A stretch of 64,000 bases of DNA from an uncultured Thermomicrobiaceae bacterium. Lineage in GTDB: Bacteria > Chloroflexota > Chloroflexia > Thermomicrobiales > Thermomicrobiaceae. Of the stretch, positions 61,901 to 64,000 are shown piece by piece. The DNA is taken from positions 1 through 64,000 of the forward strand of contig CALKCJ010000044.1 of assembly GCA_938082375.1 (NCBI GenBank), given 5' to 3'. How positions within the stretch are numbered: position 1 is the stretch's first letter; each line of letters starts with the position of its first letter. A program made the translations under genes and the position numbers. The notes beneath the pieces are model-generated. The model did no database searches. It was not told where the DNA came from and was given only the letters and a program-made list of their open reading frames with translations.

Positions 61901-62303
61901 TGAGTGCCTCAGCCACGGCCGTGAGCAAACAGCGGGTGAGGGACGTCCGGCGGGCAGTGATCGGAAGGGGGAAGAGCCGGCGTCCCTTGAGGCTCCTCAT
62001 CAGATCCTGGGCGAGGAGTACATCATGCTGGCGAAGCAGATGCCATGCCTCGCTGTTCGCGGTGTCTCGATCACCGAACAGGTGCAGAGCAAAGAGCGCG
62101 AAAGCGGATTTCCCCGTCCCATAGGGGCCGGTGATCGTCCAGGCACGCTCGGTAGAGGAACTTGACAGCGCATCTGCGAGGCGCCTGAGTATCTGCTGAA
62201 CCTGCGGCGTCAGCACGTAATGCGAGAGAGCGCGGGGATCCTGCCAATCGCGCTCGAGCTGCACGGACCTGAGAAAACGTTGTCCAATGGTTCCCTGAGT
62301 CAT
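58977..62303 (-). CDS. large P-loop ATPase, SspC-like
   Basis: TITGPYGTGKSAFALFALHLFG Walker A, IVVVIDELGKILEYA Walker B; 1108 aa; located between DndC-like and DUF4007 genes. Confidence 0.75.
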   Translation of the reverse strand: MTQGTIGQRFLRSVQLERDWQDPRALSHYVLTPQVQQILRRLADALSSSSTERAWTITGPYGTGKSAFALFALHLFGDRDTANSEAWHLLRQHDVLLAQDLMRSLKGRRLFPLPITARRTSLTRCLLTAVAEALMRLPASPDIERLRSRIEGLIASGIETVSDPREILATLESLMRSIQEAGYHGIVVVIDELGKILEYAARDPYRGDIFLLQELAEYASRSGERPVLVLGVLHQAFDQYARHLDTLMRREWAKVQGRYADVAFIEPPEQLIRLAADAIADSDALVGPSEASIAAVVESAASADLGLRPRTIDHASFASLAARAAPLHPVVLVVLPYLFRRFAQNERSLFTYLLGQEPFGVQDRIKQYPGSWVRIPDLFDYVAANLAGSVQRHSLLQRWLEVVQKLEEHPDLSAREVAIIKTVGVLDVLAEGSHLRATPQLISFALTDSFDDAAVATALDELTKRSVLVYRRFNRSYRVWEGSDVDIAARVDEARSKTAGQYRLAEALRRYLPPRPQVARRHSYETGALRFFEVWYLDEPPTPGKLRPREGDGVIACCLPPNQAQFEAFRQWASTGEPATRADIIVALPEQLGQLQEAAAELIALNWARENTPSLRDDRIARRELDLRMADVEREISQLIERLLDPRPSPIGTNCAWYWLGQRQEVTHPRAVAALLSDAMDRVYARCPRIRNELINRRALSSAAAAARRNLIERMLTFPEQARLGIAGFPPERAIYESVLHATGLHRPDTTGRWSFQPPGDDEHRARVAPVWREMERLVFAAIEEPIAVDRLFSQLTVPPYGAMEGVLPILLCAFLQVHRNAVSLYREGTFVPEPSVADFEVLMRRPELFAVGGVRLTGARQAVIERLARGLNVEPAVLPVVRALLRMVRSLPEHAWRTRQLPPEVIQVREACATARAPERFLFYDLPVALGDIPFADTEDDPERIARFFDRLNWALAELGQATPRLIAESRDALLQACGLPAGMSGWRQLRDTARELNCVTNVPMLEPFLRRLSSEQDDATTVESVLALVANRPPRAWADADVERFEMQATVIGERFREIAAAHEILAPDEETVCEAIVGQLRELLPADVPRHVLRAALLRLLRDAT

Positions 62304-62305
62304 GA

Positions 62306-63226
62306 CTACGCTCGCGCTCGGAAATACTGCTCTAACAGACCCTTCCCGTCTATAGGGCGACGCACGTAGAGTTGCTGCAAACCGGCGGTCTCATCGACAG
62401 TCAGATCCCCGGCCGTTAACGACTCCAGTTCTTCGACGTAGTCCATGAGCGATGCCTCGTCGAGCTTGAAGACCTGACCAGGACTGAGCGGCTGGTAAAG
62501 GCACTCATGGACGCTCAGGGTCCGGCGAGTGCCTCCGATCTGGTCGAAGAAGGATAAGAGGACAACAGCTACGATCTCAACCGGTAGCGTTGGCTTCGGC
62601 CCAATTGCGAACTGATAGGTGATGCCGTCGGGCTGAAGTTGCAAGAGCCCAAGCTCGACGAGGGGACAATTGAAGGTATCCTCGAGGACTTGACGTTCGC
62701 TCAAGCGCGAGGGCGTATAGGTGCGCACGAAGCAATCGATGTCCCGTCGGATGGTGCCGGGATTGGCCCGAAGGCGAGAGCGCTCGACGAATCCCAGCAC
62801 GAAGTTCGCTAACGTCTCCTTCCGAAAATCCGGGTACGGATAGTGGTTGAACACGAGGCACCAGGTTGCGGCCTTAGCGGGGTTGCTAACCAAAAGCCAA
62901 TGGAGAAGCCAGAGAGAACCAGGATCTTCGAGATAGGGATCGCAGCCATCCAGGAATAGCAGCTTGCCCCACTCAGAGATATACAGCCCTTGTATTTGGT
63001 CCGACTCTCTCAAGATCTGGGTGGCGAGTCCCCAATGACGAATGCTCTCGACCATATTCTTCCCAACGCCAAGGGTGACGAGGGCATCATCGCGGCGGAA
63101 GACGTTCCCATCGTCGTAGACCGCATCTACGGCCTTCTTCAACCAGCCGTATCGAAATGGAAACGTTTGATGGCCAGAGAAGCCGTATCGACCCTCAGCG
63201 CTAGGTCTTCCAAGAGAGTCGGTCAT
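62306..63226 (-). CDS. DUF4007 protein (SspB-like)
   Basis: YGFSGHQTFPFRYGWLKKAVDAVYDDGNVFRRDDALVTLGVGKNMVESIRHWGLA is a DUF4007 signature; first gene of the operon. Confidence 0.82.
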   Translation of the reverse strand: MTDSLGRPSAEGRYGFSGHQTFPFRYGWLKKAVDAVYDDGNVFRRDDALVTLGVGKNMVESIRHWGLATQILRESDQIQGLYISEWGKLLFLDGCDPYLEDPGSLWLLHWLLVSNPAKAATWCLVFNHYPYPDFRKETLANFVLGFVERSRLRANPGTIRRDIDCFVRTYTPSRLSERQVLEDTFNCPLVELGLLQLQPDGITYQFAIGPKPTLPVEIVAVVLLSFFDQIGGTRRTLSVHECLYQPLSPGQVFKLDEASLMDYVEELESLTAGDLTVDETAGLQQLYVRRPIDGKGLLEQYFRARA

Positions 63227-63854
63227 AATCCTATGCTGGCTTACGGTTTGTGCCTCACCCCGTCTCACAAATTCCTCACCCTTCACCGATGCACGAAAGC
63301 GGCCGAGATACGAGACCGAGTAGCTCGATGCACAAGACGACGGGATGGTCAACCAGTCAATAGGCTAGGTGGTCGCGTACGTACTCCTATATCACCTTAG
63401 CATGCGCTGGAACAAGATGCAACAAGTATGTTGGTGGAAGGCGACGAGCAAGGCGGTAATCCCTTGGTGATCAATCCGTCGGCATGAGCAGCCAGCGAAA
63501 CTGGCCCGTACGGAGCCCACCGGCGGCATCTAGCCAGCGCGGCGCGCAGCGGCCCTCGACCAGCCGAGGTGCTCCTCGTGCGGGGCTACCACCGCGGGTG
63601 GGTCAGCCCTGCACCGCGAGGCCCCCGTGGTCGCAGGCCGAGCCAGTAGGACACTCAGGTTCACACAGCGGCTGCTCGAAGATATCAAGTGGCGGAGCGG
63701 AAACTGCTGTGCCACTTCGAACTCGGCCGATCGTGAGCGGGGCACGCAAAGGCACAGCGGCACCGGATCCCGCGCCAGCGGCGGTACGTGCTGCGCAGGC
63801 TCCCTGAGAGCGCGCTGGTTGCCCGTGGATGTTATGCTCTCCCCCTCATATGGC

Positions 63855-64000
63855 CTATGCCAGCTTGGCCCAAGCCGTCTCGATCAGTCGACTAACCTTC
63901 CCGCGGTGGAGCCTGCGCTCTACAAGCACTACAGGCTGAGCTGTCTGGGAGCTCTTCCCTACCAGAGTGATGGCGCACTCGCCGATGTCGAGCGGCGGCG
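63855..64000 (-). CDS. C-terminal fragment of an unidentified CDS (5' end outside window)
   Basis: Open minus frame from window edge to TAG at 63857-63855: PPLDIGECAITLVGKSSQTAQPVVLVERRLHRGKVSRLIETAWAKLA*. Confidence 0.4.
   Translation of the reverse strand, partial: PPLDIGECAITLVGKSSQTAQPVVLVERRLHRGKVSRLIETAWAKLA

Noticed and set aside
63484-63807. 107-aa plus-strand ORF upstream of the defence operon
   Set aside because: Low-complexity Pro/Ala/Arg translation, no start context or domain; probably non-coding.
47700-64000. Integrase, transposase or flanking attachment repeats for the island
   Set aside because: Looked for them by eye and found none inside the window; the right boundary may lie beyond 64000.

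Overview
High-GC bacterial chromosome segment. Gene content and protein style suggest Chloroflexota/Thermomicrobia; this is inferred and was not tested. The first ~45.5 kb is mostly ordinary: HAD hydrolase end, methyltransferase, M19 dipeptidase, ftsY-ffh, NarX/NarL-type two-component genes plus a degenerate histidine kinase, coaBC, a nitrate-respiration cluster (narG-[FKBP PPIase]-narH-narJ-narI-narK, cytochrome c, PAS/GAF/BTAD regulator), a sugar ABC transporter locus with a frameshifted binding protein, pdxR-pdxS-pdxT, rodA, mreB and others. At ~45.56 kb a threonine aldolase gene is cut and fused in frame to phage/mobile-element-like genes, including an SNF2 helicase and a truncated zinc-finger ORF. 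From 47.8 to 63.2 kb there is a nine-gene, tightly packed, minus-strand defence operon. Its order is: DUF4007 (SspB-like), large P-loop ATPase (SspC-like), PAPS-reductase/DndC-like (SspD/BrxP-like), a second divergent DUF4007-like protein, a small BrxF-like protein without a P-loop, a giant BrxC/PglY-like ATPase, PglZ, a short BrxL without a Lon domain, and a cysteine desulfurase (SspA/DndA-like). This reads as a BREX type-4-like system in which DNA phosphorothioation genes stand in for the usual PglX methyltransferase. It is the main candidate system in the window. All family assignments come from reading motifs, with no database search.
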